A DNA stretch of 36,674 nucleotides from Rhodobacteraceae bacterium CG17_big_fil_post_rev_8_21_14_2_50_63_15 (lineage in GTDB: Bacteria; Pseudomonadota; Alphaproteobacteria; Rhodobacterales; Rhodobacteraceae), in NCBI GenBank assembly GCA_002783205.1, contig PFEY01000042.1, forward strand, positions 1-36,674. The letters run 5' to 3'. A model generated the notes under the pieces. That model did not search any database. It was not told where the DNA came from and was given only the letters and a program-made list of their open reading frames with translations. Position numbers and translations under genes: made by a program. This document shows, piece by piece, positions 28,670-36,674 of the stretch (its first letter is position 1; the number at the start of each line of letters is the position of its first letter).

Positions 28670-29260
28670 TCAACAAGAAACATGCCGTGCGGCGAACCGA
28701 AGCAATGCGGTTTCAATCTCGTGCACCAGACCTGTTGCCATCGAACGAAAGACCATGATCCAGAAAACGTCCTCCTCCATGCAGAGGATCGCCGCCGTCC
28801 TGTGCGCTAGGATGGTGCGGACAACCTGCCCGCGCTTGAACACCCGAGGGCGAAGGTCGAGCGGACACAGACGCGCCAGCACATCGCGCGCGCCCGGCCC
28901 GGCAAGGCGCAGCACTGCCCAGGCGTCGGACTGATCGGTGAGTGCCGCATGGGCCGCGAGGGCAGGATCCGGCACGGGGCCGATCAAGAGCGCCATGTCC
29001 CGCGCGAACCAGAGCGCCCACGTGCCTTCGGGCCCAGTCATCTGCCCAGTCATCTTCCCAGTCATTGGCCACGCCATGCCATGCGCCCGTTGAAGCGCCT
29101 CCGACAGAGCCGCGACCTTTCCCTTGTAGGGCGCAATCGAGGTCATCGGCCCCAGAGCGATCTCGCTCAGACTCACCCCCGCAACCGTGACGGGCCCTCG
29201 CCCCGCAAGGGGCGTCTTTGCTTGCAAGTCAGCCACGAACCCTGCCCCCTTCCCGATCAT
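28670..29260 (-). CDS. soxG: Sarcosine oxidase gamma subunit family protein
   Basis: This 196-residue protein is the last member of soxBDAG. SoxG is a small GcvT-like structural subunit of heterotetrameric sarcosine oxidase. Conserved-looking features are the late segments WAVLRLAGPGARDVLARLCPLDL and VFWIMVFRSMATGLVHEIE. The start overlaps the end of soxA by 32 bases, which suggests coupling. In the middle it carries three 12-bp repeats that encode Met-Thr-Gly units (MTGKMTGQMTG), an insertion not expected in the family. Assignment rests mainly on position and C-terminal pattern. Confidence 0.88.
   Translation of the reverse strand: MIGKGAGFVADLQAKTPLAGRGPVTVAGVSLSEIALGPMTSIAPYKGKVAALSEALQRAHGMAWPMTGKMTGQMTGPEGTWALWFARDMALLIGPVPDPALAAHAALTDQSDAWAVLRLAGPGARDVLARLCPLDLRPRVFKRGQVVRTILAHRTAAILCMEEDVFWIMVFRSMATGLVHEIETALLRFAARHVSC
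29030..29065 (-). repeat. Three 12-bp tandem repeats inside soxG
   Basis: On the minus strand the units ATGACTGGGAAG, ATGACTGGGCAG and ATGACTGGGCCC follow each other, sharing their first nine bases. They keep the reading frame and encode repeats of Met-Thr-Gly. Confidence 0.9.
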
Positions 29261-32159
29261 GTTGCACGATCTCCGTCACCTCGCAGAGCGTCTCGGAGCC
29301 GCGCAAATGATCGACCGCTCGCACCTGCTCGCCGAGTCGCGCCCGGCCGCGCCTGAGAAACCCCAGCCCGATCACATGACCCAGCGTAGGCGAATAGCAG
29401 GCACTCGTGACATAACCCTGATCGTTGACGCTGATCGCTTCGGCATCCTCGCCGAACAGATGGGCGCCCGCCAACAGTTCCTTGATCGCGCCAACGGGGC
29501 GCAGGCCGACAAGCTGTTCGCGGTCCACCGCCAGCAGACCGGGGCGGCTGGCGGCCGCCTTGCCGATGAAATCCTTCTTGGTGCTCATCATCCCCTGCAT
29601 CCCGATGTCAAAGGCCGTGACGCGCCCGTGGATCTCGGCATGGGTGATGAACCCCTTCTCGATCCGGAGCACGTTGAGCGCCTCCATCCCGTAGGGCCCG
29701 CCGCCCATCGTCTCGGCCGCCTTGACAAGCGACGCAAAGAGCGCCGCGCCATAGCGCGCGGGCACCGCGATCTCATAGGCATGCTCGCCTGAAAAGGAGA
29801 TCCGAAAGAGCCGCGCCGCCACGCCGCCCAAGCGCACCGCGCCGCAACCCATGTAAGGCATTCCCGCATCGTCGATCGGCACCTCGAGCAGCCCATTGAG
29901 CAGATCACGCGACCGCGGGCCCGCCACGGCAAACTGTGCCCATTGTTCTGTGACCGACACCATGCGCAGATCCCATTCGGGCCGCAGACCTTGATGCACG
30001 AATTCGAGATGCCGCATCACCTGCCCCGCCGCCGCCGTGGTGGTGGTCATCAGGTAGTGATGCTCTGCCAGCCGCGCGCAGGTGCCGTCATCCATCACAT
30101 GCCCATCCTCGCGCAGCATGAGGCCATAGCGCACCCGACCGACCTTCAGCGTGGAGAAGCGGGTGGTGTAGACGAAATCGAGAAAACGCGCCGCATCCGG
30201 GCCTTGCAGGTCGATCTTGCCCAGCGTCGAGACATCGCAGATGCCGACAGCCTCGCGCACCATTACCACCTCGCGGTCGCAGGACTGTCGCCAATGGTGC
30301 TCGCCCGTCTTGGGGAAATAGCTTGGCCGATACCAGAGACCTGCCTCGATCATCGGCGCACCGCGCGCGAGGCTCTCGGCATGAGACGTGGTCAGGCGCT
30401 CGGGCGCAAAGCCCTTGCCCTTGCCCCCCGCCCCGAGGGCCGCGATCGGCACCGGCACATAGGGCGGACGAAAGGTCGTGGTGCCAGTCTCGGCAATCCC
30501 CTGCCCCGTCGTCTCGGCCAGAACCGCCAGCGCGCCAACATTGGAGTTCTTGCCCTGATCGGGCGCCATGCCCTGCGTCGTGTAGCGCTTCATGTGCTCG
30601 ACCGAGCGGAAACTCTCCCGCGCGGCCAGTTCGACATCCTTGACCGTCACGTCATTGGCAAAATCGAGCCAGGCCCGGCCGCGCCCTTCGACCCGCCACA
30701 GCGGCAGAATGTCATAGACGTGATCCTCCGCCATTGGCACCGTCAGGTCCGGGGTAGAAAGCCCCAGATCGCGCGCCGCACGCCGCCCCTCGGCCAGACC
30801 GCTTTCCAGACAGGCACGGGTCGAGAACCGCCCCGCCGCCGCGCCTGCCGCGCAAAGCCCCGGCACAGCACCTTCGGGCGGCAGGAACGCCTGCAACACC
30901 GGATCCCAGACCGGCCGAGCCCCCATATGGCAGGCCAGATGCACACTCGGATTCCAGCCGCCCGAGACCGCCAGACAGTCCGCAGCGATCCGCTCCACGC
31001 CGCGCGGCGTCGCCAGCGCCACCGATTCAAGTCCTCGCCGCCCGGACGTGCCACAGACCTGCGCGCCCGGGTAGAACGGCACGTCAAGATCGCAGGTCGC
31101 GTAAGACCGCGCATCAACCAGCGCCGCGACATGCACGCCCGCCTCCTGCAAGTCTGCCACCGCGCGATGCGCACTGTCATTGTTGCCAAAAACCACCGTG
31201 GCGCGCCCCGGCGCCACCCCCCAACGGTTGACATAGGCCCGCACCGCCCCGGCCATCATCACGCCGGGCCGGTCATTGTCAGGGAATGCCACGGGCCGCT
31301 CCAAGGCCCCACTCGCCAGCACCGCGCGCCGCGCCACGATGCGCCAGAAACAGCCCTTGGGCGCATGAGGTCGATCCGCCACATCGGGTGCCATCCGTTC
31401 GAGCGCGCCATAGGTGCCGCCATCATAGGCCCCGGTGACAGCGGTGCGCGTCATGATCCGGACATTCGGCATCCCGGCCAGTTGGCCTGCGATTTCTTCG
31501 ACCCATTGCAGAGCAGCCAGACCATCGATTTCGCCGCATTCGGCCAGGATCCGCCCGCCAAGTCGCGTATCCTCTTCCGCAAGGATCACATCGGCCCCCG
31601 CCTCCGCCGCCGCGCGCGCCGCCATCAGCCCGGCAGGCCCACCGCCGATCACCAGCACATCGCAATGCGCAAAGGCCCGCTCATGGCGGTCCTCGGCCGA
31701 CGCCCCCGACAGCGCGCCCAGCCCAGCCGCCCGGCGGATCAAAGGCTCGTAAACCCGCTCCCAGAAAGCCCTCGGCCACATGAATGTCTTGTAATAGAAC
31801 CCAGCCCCCAGAAACCGAGCAAAGAGATCGTTGACCGCCAACACATCCAGCCCCAACGTCGGCCAGCGGTTCTGACTGCACGCCCAAAGCCCCTCCTGCA
31901 ACTCGATCGTGGTTGCCCGCAGGTTGGGCTCCTGTGCGGCTCCACGTCCCACTGTGACCAACGCGTTGGGCTCCGCGCTGCTGTCCGTCATCACACCCCG
32001 CGGACGGTGATACTTGAACGAGCGCGCGATCATCCGCAGACCATTGGCGAGAAGCGCGGAGGCCAGCGTGTCGCCCTGAAACCCCTGATAACGGTGCCCA
32101 TCGAAGTGAAAACTCACCGGACGCGTCCGGTCGATCAGCCCTTTGCCTTCGATCCTCAT
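29229..32159 (-). CDS. soxA: Sarcosine oxidase alpha subunit
   Basis: This 976-residue subunit binds NAD+ and folate in heterotetrameric sarcosine oxidase, which oxidises sarcosine to glycine and hands the methyl carbon to tetrahydrofolate. The N-terminal domain has the ferredoxin-like FDGHRYQGFQGDTLASALLANG. A Rossmann motif VIGGGPAGLMAARAAAEAG follows near residue 175. The last 380 residues form a GcvT-like folate domain with DVSTLGKIDLQGPDAARFL and MEALNVLRIEKGFITHAE. Its ATG overlaps the soxD stop by four bases. The same architecture is shared by N-methylglutamate dehydrogenase (mgdC) and some dimethylglycine enzymes, so the substrate is inferred from family habit. Confidence 0.95.
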   Translation of the reverse strand: MRIEGKGLIDRTRPVSFHFDGHRYQGFQGDTLASALLANGLRMIARSFKYHRPRGVMTDSSAEPNALVTVGRGAAQEPNLRATTIELQEGLWACSQNRWPTLGLDVLAVNDLFARFLGAGFYYKTFMWPRAFWERVYEPLIRRAAGLGALSGASAEDRHERAFAHCDVLVIGGGPAGLMAARAAAEAGADVILAEEDTRLGGRILAECGEIDGLAALQWVEEIAGQLAGMPNVRIMTRTAVTGAYDGGTYGALERMAPDVADRPHAPKGCFWRIVARRAVLASGALERPVAFPDNDRPGVMMAGAVRAYVNRWGVAPGRATVVFGNNDSAHRAVADLQEAGVHVAALVDARSYATCDLDVPFYPGAQVCGTSGRRGLESVALATPRGVERIAADCLAVSGGWNPSVHLACHMGARPVWDPVLQAFLPPEGAVPGLCAAGAAAGRFSTRACLESGLAEGRRAARDLGLSTPDLTVPMAEDHVYDILPLWRVEGRGRAWLDFANDVTVKDVELAARESFRSVEHMKRYTTQGMAPDQGKNSNVGALAVLAETTGQGIAETGTTTFRPPYVPVPIAALGAGGKGKGFAPERLTTSHAESLARGAPMIEAGLWYRPSYFPKTGEHHWRQSCDREVVMVREAVGICDVSTLGKIDLQGPDAARFLDFVYTTRFSTLKVGRVRYGLMLREDGHVMDDGTCARLAEHHYLMTTTTAAAGQVMRHLEFVHQGLRPEWDLRMVSVTEQWAQFAVAGPRSRDLLNGLLEVPIDDAGMPYMGCGAVRLGGVAARLFRISFSGEHAYEIAVPARYGAALFASLVKAAETMGGGPYGMEALNVLRIEKGFITHAEIHGRVTAFDIGMQGMMSTKKDFIGKAAASRPGLLAVDREQLVGLRPVGAIKELLAGAHLFGEDAEAISVNDQGYVTSACYSPTLGHVIGLGFLRRGRARLGEQVRAVDHLRGSETLCEVTEIVQHDREGGRVRG

Positions 32160-32413
32160 GCGCCCATCTCCGCCGCAAGCGTGACATCAAGCACCTCATG
32201 CGTCACCGTGTTGCGCGTCACCACCAGCCAGGCGCCGCAGCCCTGCTCATGCTGCCACAGATCGCGCGTCACACCCGCTGGGTTTTCGCGGTTGTGGATG
32301 TAGTCGTCCCAGTCCGGCCCCCAGACCTCCGCCGCGGGCCGCCGCAGCGCCGCCCCCTGATAATAAAACTCGCGACGATCCCGCTCGCCGCAGATGGGAC
32401 AGTCAAGTCTCAT
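32156..32413 (-). CDS. soxD: Sarcosine oxidase delta subunit
   Basis: This 85-residue small subunit has the zinc-binding CPICGERDRREF at its start and GCGAWLVVTRNT later, together with the family pattern WGPDWDDYIHNRENPAGV. In the known enzyme the delta subunit binds zinc and contacts the alpha subunit. The ATG at 32413 lies 57 bases after the soxB stop, in a gap that holds the dispersed motif. It ends in a four-base overlap with soxA. Confidence 0.95.
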   Translation of the reverse strand: MRLDCPICGERDRREFYYQGAALRRPAAEVWGPDWDDYIHNRENPAGVTRDLWQHEQGCGAWLVVTRNTVTHEVLDVTLAAEMGA

Positions 32414-32423
32414 CTCGCCCGTG

Positions 32424-32457
32424 CTTTCATCGTTCCAAAAATACTCAAGGTCCCGCC
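32424..32457 (-). repeat. Dispersed extragenic motif upstream of soxD
   Basis: On the minus strand GGCGGGACCTTG, AGTATTTTTGG and AACGATGAA follow one another, a clear relative of the element at 8570-8601. It fills most of the gap between soxB and soxD. Confidence 0.5.
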
Positions 32458-32470
32458 CTTTCCACCCGGC

Positions 32471-33724
32471 TCAATGCAGGTTGTGCTGCGCGCCGGTGCC
32501 TTCCTCGTCCATCAGCCCCCGACCCGTCGTGAATCGATCCAGCCGAAACCCTGCAGCGGCCGGATGCGGACGGTCGGTGGCGATGAGATGCGCCAGGGCA
32601 TCGCCCGATCCCGGCACTGCCTTGAACCCGCCATAGCACCAACCGCAATTGAGATAGAGCCCCTCGACGGGGCTGTGATCTATGATCGGAGAGCCGTCGG
32701 GCGACATGTCCATGATGCCCCCCCAGCTGCGCAGCACGCGGGCATTGCCGATCATCGGCATGAGCGTCATGCCCGCCTCCATCACATGTTCGACCAGCGG
32801 CAGATTGCCCCGCGCGGCGTAGGAGGCATACATGTCGAGATCGCCGCCAAAGACCAGCCCGCCCTTGTCCGACTGGCTGATGTAGAAATGCCCCATGCCG
32901 AAGCTGATGACGTGATGGACGACCGGCTTCAGCCCCTCGGTGACAAAGGCCTGCAACACATGGCTCTCGATGGGCAGGCGCAGCCCCGCCATCGCCGCCA
33001 CCTCGCTCGACCGCCCGGCAACGACGATCGCCACCTTGCGCGCCCGGATCGCGCCGCGTGTGGTCTGCACGCCGCGCACCTGACCGTTCTCGATGTCGAT
33101 CCCCGTCACCGCGCAATTCTGGATCAGATCCACACCGCGCGCGCTTGCGCTGCGCGCATAGCCCCAGGCCACCGCATCGTGCCGCGCCGTGCCCGCACGC
33201 CGCTGCAGGAGCCCGCCATGGATCGGAAACCGCGCCTGTTCGTAATCGAGATAGGGAACAAGGCGCTTGAGCTGCGCCACGCTCAGGAGTTCCGCGTCAT
33301 CACCTTGATTGATCATCGCATTGCCGCGACGGACAATCGCATCGCGCTGCCCGTCCGAATGAAAGAGCACGATCTGGCCGCGCTGGCTATGCATGACGTT
33401 GTAGTTCAGATCCGCCTCAAGCCCTTCCCAGAGTTTCAGCGAGTGGCTGTAGAATTCCGAATTGCCCGGCAGGAAATAGTTGGCGCGCACGATGGTGGTG
33501 TTGCGCCCGACATTGCCGCCCCCGAGATAGCCCTTTTCCAGCACCGCAACATTGGTAATCCCGTGCCGTTTCGCCAGATAATGGGCGGTTGCCAGACCAT
33601 GCCCGCCGCCGCCGATGATCACCACGTCATACTCGGCCTTGGGTGGCGCATCACGCCATTGCGCGGGCCAGCCGCGATTCCCGGTCAGCCCCTCCGCAAT
33701 GACCCGCAGGCCCGAAAAGCGCAT
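32471..33724 (-). CDS. soxB: Sarcosine oxidase beta subunit
   Basis: This 417-residue flavoprotein holds non-covalent FAD and covalent FMN and carries the sarcosine oxidation site. The FAD motif is VIIGGGGHGLATAHYLAKRHG (first part near residue 36), followed by GGGNVGRNTTIVRANY. His182 in ARHDAVAWGYA matches the histidine that carries FMN in the Corynebacterium enzyme (His173). The start at 33724 has AGGGAG six bases upstream; longer frames lack support. It is the first gene of soxBDAG and follows the TRAP transporter genes after a hairpin. Confidence 0.96.
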   Translation of the reverse strand: MRFSGLRVIAEGLTGNRGWPAQWRDAPPKAEYDVVIIGGGGHGLATAHYLAKRHGITNVAVLEKGYLGGGNVGRNTTIVRANYFLPGNSEFYSHSLKLWEGLEADLNYNVMHSQRGQIVLFHSDGQRDAIVRRGNAMINQGDDAELLSVAQLKRLVPYLDYEQARFPIHGGLLQRRAGTARHDAVAWGYARSASARGVDLIQNCAVTGIDIENGQVRGVQTTRGAIRARKVAIVVAGRSSEVAAMAGLRLPIESHVLQAFVTEGLKPVVHHVISFGMGHFYISQSDKGGLVFGGDLDMYASYAARGNLPLVEHVMEAGMTLMPMIGNARVLRSWGGIMDMSPDGSPIIDHSPVEGLYLNCGWCYGGFKAVPGSGDALAHLIATDRPHPAAAGFRLDRFTTGRGLMDEEGTGAQHNLH

Positions 33725-33780
33725 GTGCGACTCCCTGTGATGTCCCGGCATGACTGAATCAATTTCGCCCATAGATAGCA

Positions 33781-33804
33781 ATGGCGGGGCCTCAGCCCCG
33801 CCAT
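33781..33804 (-). terminator. Hairpin between the TRAP permease and soxB
   Basis: ATGGCGGGGC (33781-33790) pairs perfectly with GCCCCGCCAT (33795-33804) around a 4-base loop. On the minus strand TTGCTATC follows, a weak T tract. It probably separates the transport operon from soxBDAG, at least in part. Confidence 0.6.
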
Positions 33805-33842
33805 CGTTTGCGCCCTTTTCCGTCCTGCTCGCGACACGACCC

Positions 33843-36014
33843 TCAGTCCGACCCGCGCGCCATCGTCTTGGGTGTGATCACGCCGCGCTGGATGAGCAAA
33901 ACCACCGCTGCCACCGCAAGCCCGATCAGATCCGACAGCCAGCCCGAGGCGATCATCGCCAGGGCCGCACAGATCACCACCACGCGCAACGACCAGCCGA
34001 TCCGGCCAAAGAGCCAGCCCTGCACCCCCGAGGCCAGCAGATAGATCCCGAGCAGCGCCGTCAGGAACACATGCAGGATGTCGATCACACTGCCCTGCAT
34101 GAGCATCGCCGCGTTGTTGAAGAAGATGAACGGCACGATGAAGGCCGCGAGGCCGAACTTGAAGCTTTCCACCGAGGTGCGCATCGGATCCGATTGCGCG
34201 ATCGCCGCCCCCGCATAGGAGGCGAGCGCCACCGGCGGCGTGATCGCCGACATCACCGCATAGTAGAAGATGAAGAAATGCGCGGTCAGCGGTTCGATCC
34301 CCATACGGATGAGCCCCGGCGCAACCACGGCTGCGGCCACCGCATAGGCCGCCGTGGTGGGCATGCCCATGCCGAGGATGATCGCCACCAGCATGGCAAA
34401 GAAAAGCGCCAAGAACTGGCTCTGCCCCGCCAGCCCCAGCAACATCGAGGAAAACCGCGTCCCGATCCCGGTGAGCGCGATGACCCCAACGATGACCCCG
34501 GCGGCAGCACAGACCGCCACCAGTTGCAGCGACATCCGCGCCGCGATCTCGAGGGCATAGAGCACATCCTTTAGCAGCATCTTGTGCGGCGTGAACCAGC
34601 TTACGGCTGCCGCAGCCACCATCGCCAACGTGCCCGCGCGGATCACCGAATAGCCAAGGAAAAGTGCGCCGATCAGGATGACGATCGGGATGAAGAGAAA
34701 GGCGCGCCGCGCCAGCACACTGAACTTCGGCAACTGGTCGCGCGGCAGGCCCTGCATGCCGTTCTTCAGCGCCTCCTTGTCCACCATGAAATAGACGGAG
34801 GTAAAATAGAGCACTGCGGGAATGATCGCCGCGATCACGATGTCACGATAGGGAATGCCGGTGATCTCGGCCATGATGAAGGCGCCCGCTCCCATGATCG
34901 GCGGCAAGATCTGCCCCCCCGTGGAGGCTGCGGCCTCCACGCTCGCGGCGGTCTGCGGCTTGTATCCAACCTTCTTCATCAGCGGGATGGTGAGCGATCC
35001 TGTCGAGACCACGTTGCCCGCGGATGTGCCGTTGATCATGCCCATGAGGGCGGAGGCGAAAACCGCCACCTTGGCCGGCCCGCCTCGAGTCGCGCCCGCA
35101 CCGGCAAAGGCGAAGTTGATGAAATACTCACCGACCCGGCTGGCCTGAAGAAAGGCCGCGAAGGCGATGAACAGGATGATATAGGTCGATGAGATCGCCG
35201 TGGTCGGCCCAAGCACGCCGTTGTCGGTATAGATGAAGGCAAAGAACCGCGCCGGGTCATAGCCTTTGTGATAGAGCACACCCGGCAGCCACGGACCGAT
35301 GAAGCCATAAAGGATGAACATGCCCACGATGATCACCAGAGCCAACCCGGCCAGCCGGCGCGTCAGCTCAAGGATCAGGATGATCCCGGCAATAGAGACC
35401 CACATGTCGTTGGGATGCGGAAAGACTTGTGCACGGATGCGCAGAAATTCGGCATGGCCGATGATGTAGGCCCCGACAGTGATTGCCGCCACAGCCAACA
35501 GCGCATCGGCGGGCGCGAACAGCCCCCGGTCGCGCGATGGCGCCATCCAGGAGGCAAGCATGGTCAGCACCGTTCCGGCAATCAGCGGATACCCCAAGGT
35601 GTAAATATACTTGTCAGCCGGAGCACCAGTCACCACCCGGTCATTGAGCACCAGCATTGACACGACCTGCCCCATGGACAGCACAATGAGCGCGCCTCCC
35701 AGCCAGAACAACAGCTTTTCCAGCGTTGAATAGCTCTCATCCCCAGTCCCGTCCGAGACCATCCGCGCCGAAAACAGCAGATACCCAAGGGCCAGACCGC
35801 CCGCCACATGGCTCAGCCGATAGACCCATGTCTCGATCGGATAGAAATTCATCGAGAAGAGATGAAACCCGGTATAGACGACGCAGAGCGCTGCGATGGC
35901 ATACCCGAGCGCGCCGGAAAAGACGCGCTGGTTGACAGCGATAACTTCGCGGTCTGCGCCCTCTGCAAGGCTTTCATTGGGATCAATGTAGGTCTGCGCC
36001 GATGATGACGACAT
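33843..36014 (-). CDS. TRAP transporter permease, fused small and large subunits (TAXI type)
   Basis: This 723-residue inner-membrane protein joins the DctQ-like small and the DctM-like large permease of TRAP transporters, as usual for TAXI-type systems. There are many hydrophobic segments throughout. The large part contains family motifs such as MGMINGTSAGNVVSTGSLTIP, with QILPPIMGAGAFIM following, and LGMGMPTTAAYAVAAA later. TRAP systems import small acids or zwitterions with a sodium gradient. The start at 36014 has GGAG nine bases upstream; a longer frame to 36110 has no such site and would run through the hairpin. The binding protein is encoded just upstream. The cargo is unknown; proximity to soxBDAG makes a sarcosine- or betaine-related amine a possibility. 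Confidence 0.94.
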   Translation of the reverse strand: MSSSSAQTYIDPNESLAEGADREVIAVNQRVFSGALGYAIAALCVVYTGFHLFSMNFYPIETWVYRLSHVAGGLALGYLLFSARMVSDGTGDESYSTLEKLLFWLGGALIVLSMGQVVSMLVLNDRVVTGAPADKYIYTLGYPLIAGTVLTMLASWMAPSRDRGLFAPADALLAVAAITVGAYIIGHAEFLRIRAQVFPHPNDMWVSIAGIILILELTRRLAGLALVIIVGMFILYGFIGPWLPGVLYHKGYDPARFFAFIYTDNGVLGPTTAISSTYIILFIAFAAFLQASRVGEYFINFAFAGAGATRGGPAKVAVFASALMGMINGTSAGNVVSTGSLTIPLMKKVGYKPQTAASVEAAASTGGQILPPIMGAGAFIMAEITGIPYRDIVIAAIIPAVLYFTSVYFMVDKEALKNGMQGLPRDQLPKFSVLARRAFLFIPIVILIGALFLGYSVIRAGTLAMVAAAAVSWFTPHKMLLKDVLYALEIAARMSLQLVAVCAAAGVIVGVIALTGIGTRFSSMLLGLAGQSQFLALFFAMLVAIILGMGMPTTAAYAVAAAVVAPGLIRMGIEPLTAHFFIFYYAVMSAITPPVALASYAGAAIAQSDPMRTSVESFKFGLAAFIVPFIFFNNAAMLMQGSVIDILHVFLTALLGIYLLASGVQGWLFGRIGWSLRVVVICAALAMIASGWLSDLIGLAVAAVVLLIQRGVITPKTMARGSD

Positions 36015-36093
36015 GGGAATGACTCCGGTTGGGTTGAGAAGCCATGACGCGAACGGCCCAGTCGGCGGGCTCAGCGTCTTGCTGATCGTGACG

Positions 36094-36127
36094 GACCGGA
36101 GCGCGGCCACGGGGGAGCGCTCCGGTC
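36094..36127 (-). promoter_or_regulatory. Hairpin between the TAXI binding protein and the permease
   Basis: GACCGGAGCGC (36094-36104) pairs perfectly with GCGCTCCGGTC (36117-36127) around a 12-base loop. It lies inside the transport operon with no T tract after it on the minus strand. Such hairpins often protect or attenuate the transcript so that more binding protein than permease is made; that role is inference. Confidence 0.5.
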
Positions 36128-36153
36128 ATCCTTGGCATGGGATATCCCGACGA

Positions 36154-36674
36154 TCAGCCTTTCAGCTCATCGGGGATGGCGATGCCTTTTTCCTTATAAT
36201 AGCGCACCGCACCGGGATGGAACGGCAGGAAGCTGTTGTTGAGGGCATTCTCCGGCAGCGTCTCGCTGGCCGAGGAATGGATCTGCATCATCCGGTCGTG
36301 GTTTTCCATGACCAGTTTGACGATCTCGTAGGCGAGGCTCTCGGGCATCGACTGATTGGCGACGGCAAAATTCCACATGGCCACCGATTTCTGGTCGTAG
36401 TCATGCCCCGCATAGGTGCCTGACGGGATGTCGAGCGGCGCCACTTCTGGGTGTTTCTCAAGGATCGTCGCCAGCTCCGCATCGGTAAAGCCGAACATCA
36501 CGACATCCGCTTCGGCGGCCAGCTGGCTGAAGGCCGAGATCGGCACACCGGCAGCAAAGGCGAAGGCATCGACCAGCCCGTCCTTGAGCTGGCCGGCGGC
36601 GTCCGCCGCGCCCGAATTGCTGACCGTGGCGCTCACGCCCAGCGATTCCAGGAAGCGCGGCCAATATGTGCCGG
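36154..36674 (-). CDS. TAXI family TRAP solute-binding protein, C-terminal part (5' end outside window)
   Basis: 173 codons of a periplasmic TAXI-type binding protein are visible; the frame runs off the window edge upstream (…TYWPRFLESLGV). The family shape is seen in NSGAADAAGQLKDGLVDAF, SGTYAGHDYDQKSVAMWNFAVAN, and the end LPFHPGAVRYYKEKGIAIPDEL. It delivers substrate to the fused permease encoded 139 bases downstream. The apparent GTG start at 36636 is an internal Val. Confidence 0.94.
   Translation of the reverse strand, partial: GTYWPRFLESLGVSATVSNSGAADAAGQLKDGLVDAFAFAAGVPISAFSQLAAEADVVMFGFTDAELATILEKHPEVAPLDIPSGTYAGHDYDQKSVAMWNFAVANQSMPESLAYEIVKLVMENHDRMMQIHSSASETLPENALNNSFLPFHPGAVRYYKEKGIAIPDELKG

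Overview
The window looks like a piece of chromosome from a marine alphaproteobacterium of the Rhodobacterales (Roseobacter group). This rests on the high G+C content, the protein sequences, a luxR-luxI pair, a Hint-domain protein of the type common in this order, a soxBDAG operon, a TAXI-type TRAP transporter, and gene neighbourhoods such as zwf-pgl-pgi. No database search was possible, so the placement comes from recognising families. Almost everything reads as intact chromosomal housekeeping or catabolic sequence. I see no insertion sequence, prophage, CRISPR array or plasmid function.

Layout. (1) 1-4.1 kb: the 3' end of enolase (+) converges on a translationally coupled zwf-pgl-pgi operon (-), which leads glucose-6-phosphate into the oxidative pentose phosphate/Entner-Doudoroff routes. 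(2) 4.3-5.0 kb: an M48 family metallopeptidase. (3) 5.1-11.3 kb (+): a gamma-glutamylation/amine catabolism cluster. It holds two PuuA-like glutamine-synthetase homologues either side of a class I glutamine amidotransferase, a PuuB-like FAD oxidoreductase, and a DegT-family PLP enzyme. The same palindrome, TTTGATCAAA, precedes the first two genes. (4) 11.3-12.5 kb (-): a periplasmic YceI protein and an unrecognised membrane protein. (5) 12.6-14.1 kb (+): rpsF-rpsR-rplI with a candidate promoter and a strong terminator. (6) 14.2-15.9 kb (+): a LuxR-type regulator and an AHL synthase. (7) 16.0-17.6 kb (-): tRNA-Leu(UAG) and trigger factor. (8) 17.7-19.8 kb: a Hint-domain protein converging on the bifunctional NAD(P)HX repair enzyme. 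(9) 19.9-21.7 kb (+): glnB-glnA, the core of nitrogen assimilation. (10) 21.9-23.7 kb (+): an unrecognised membrane protein and a lytic transglycosylase, then about 480 bases without a gene. (11) 24.2-28.6 kb (-): a small secreted protein, dnaG and rpoD. (12) 28.7-33.7 kb (-): soxBDAG, a four-subunit sarcosine oxidase (or a close relative). (13) 33.8-36.7 kb (-): a fused TRAP permease and the C-terminal part of its TAXI solute-binding protein.

Common theme. Much of the window handles nitrogen and methylated or polyamine-type amines: glnB/glnA for assimilation, the PuuA/PuuB-like cluster for gamma-glutamylated amines, and soxBDAG for sarcosine demethylation that feeds one-carbon units to folate. 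The least understood parts are the PuuA-GATase-PuuA-PuuB-DegT cluster with its shared palindrome, the luxR/luxI leader sequences, and an AT-rich extragenic motif that appears just upstream of both puuB and soxD.
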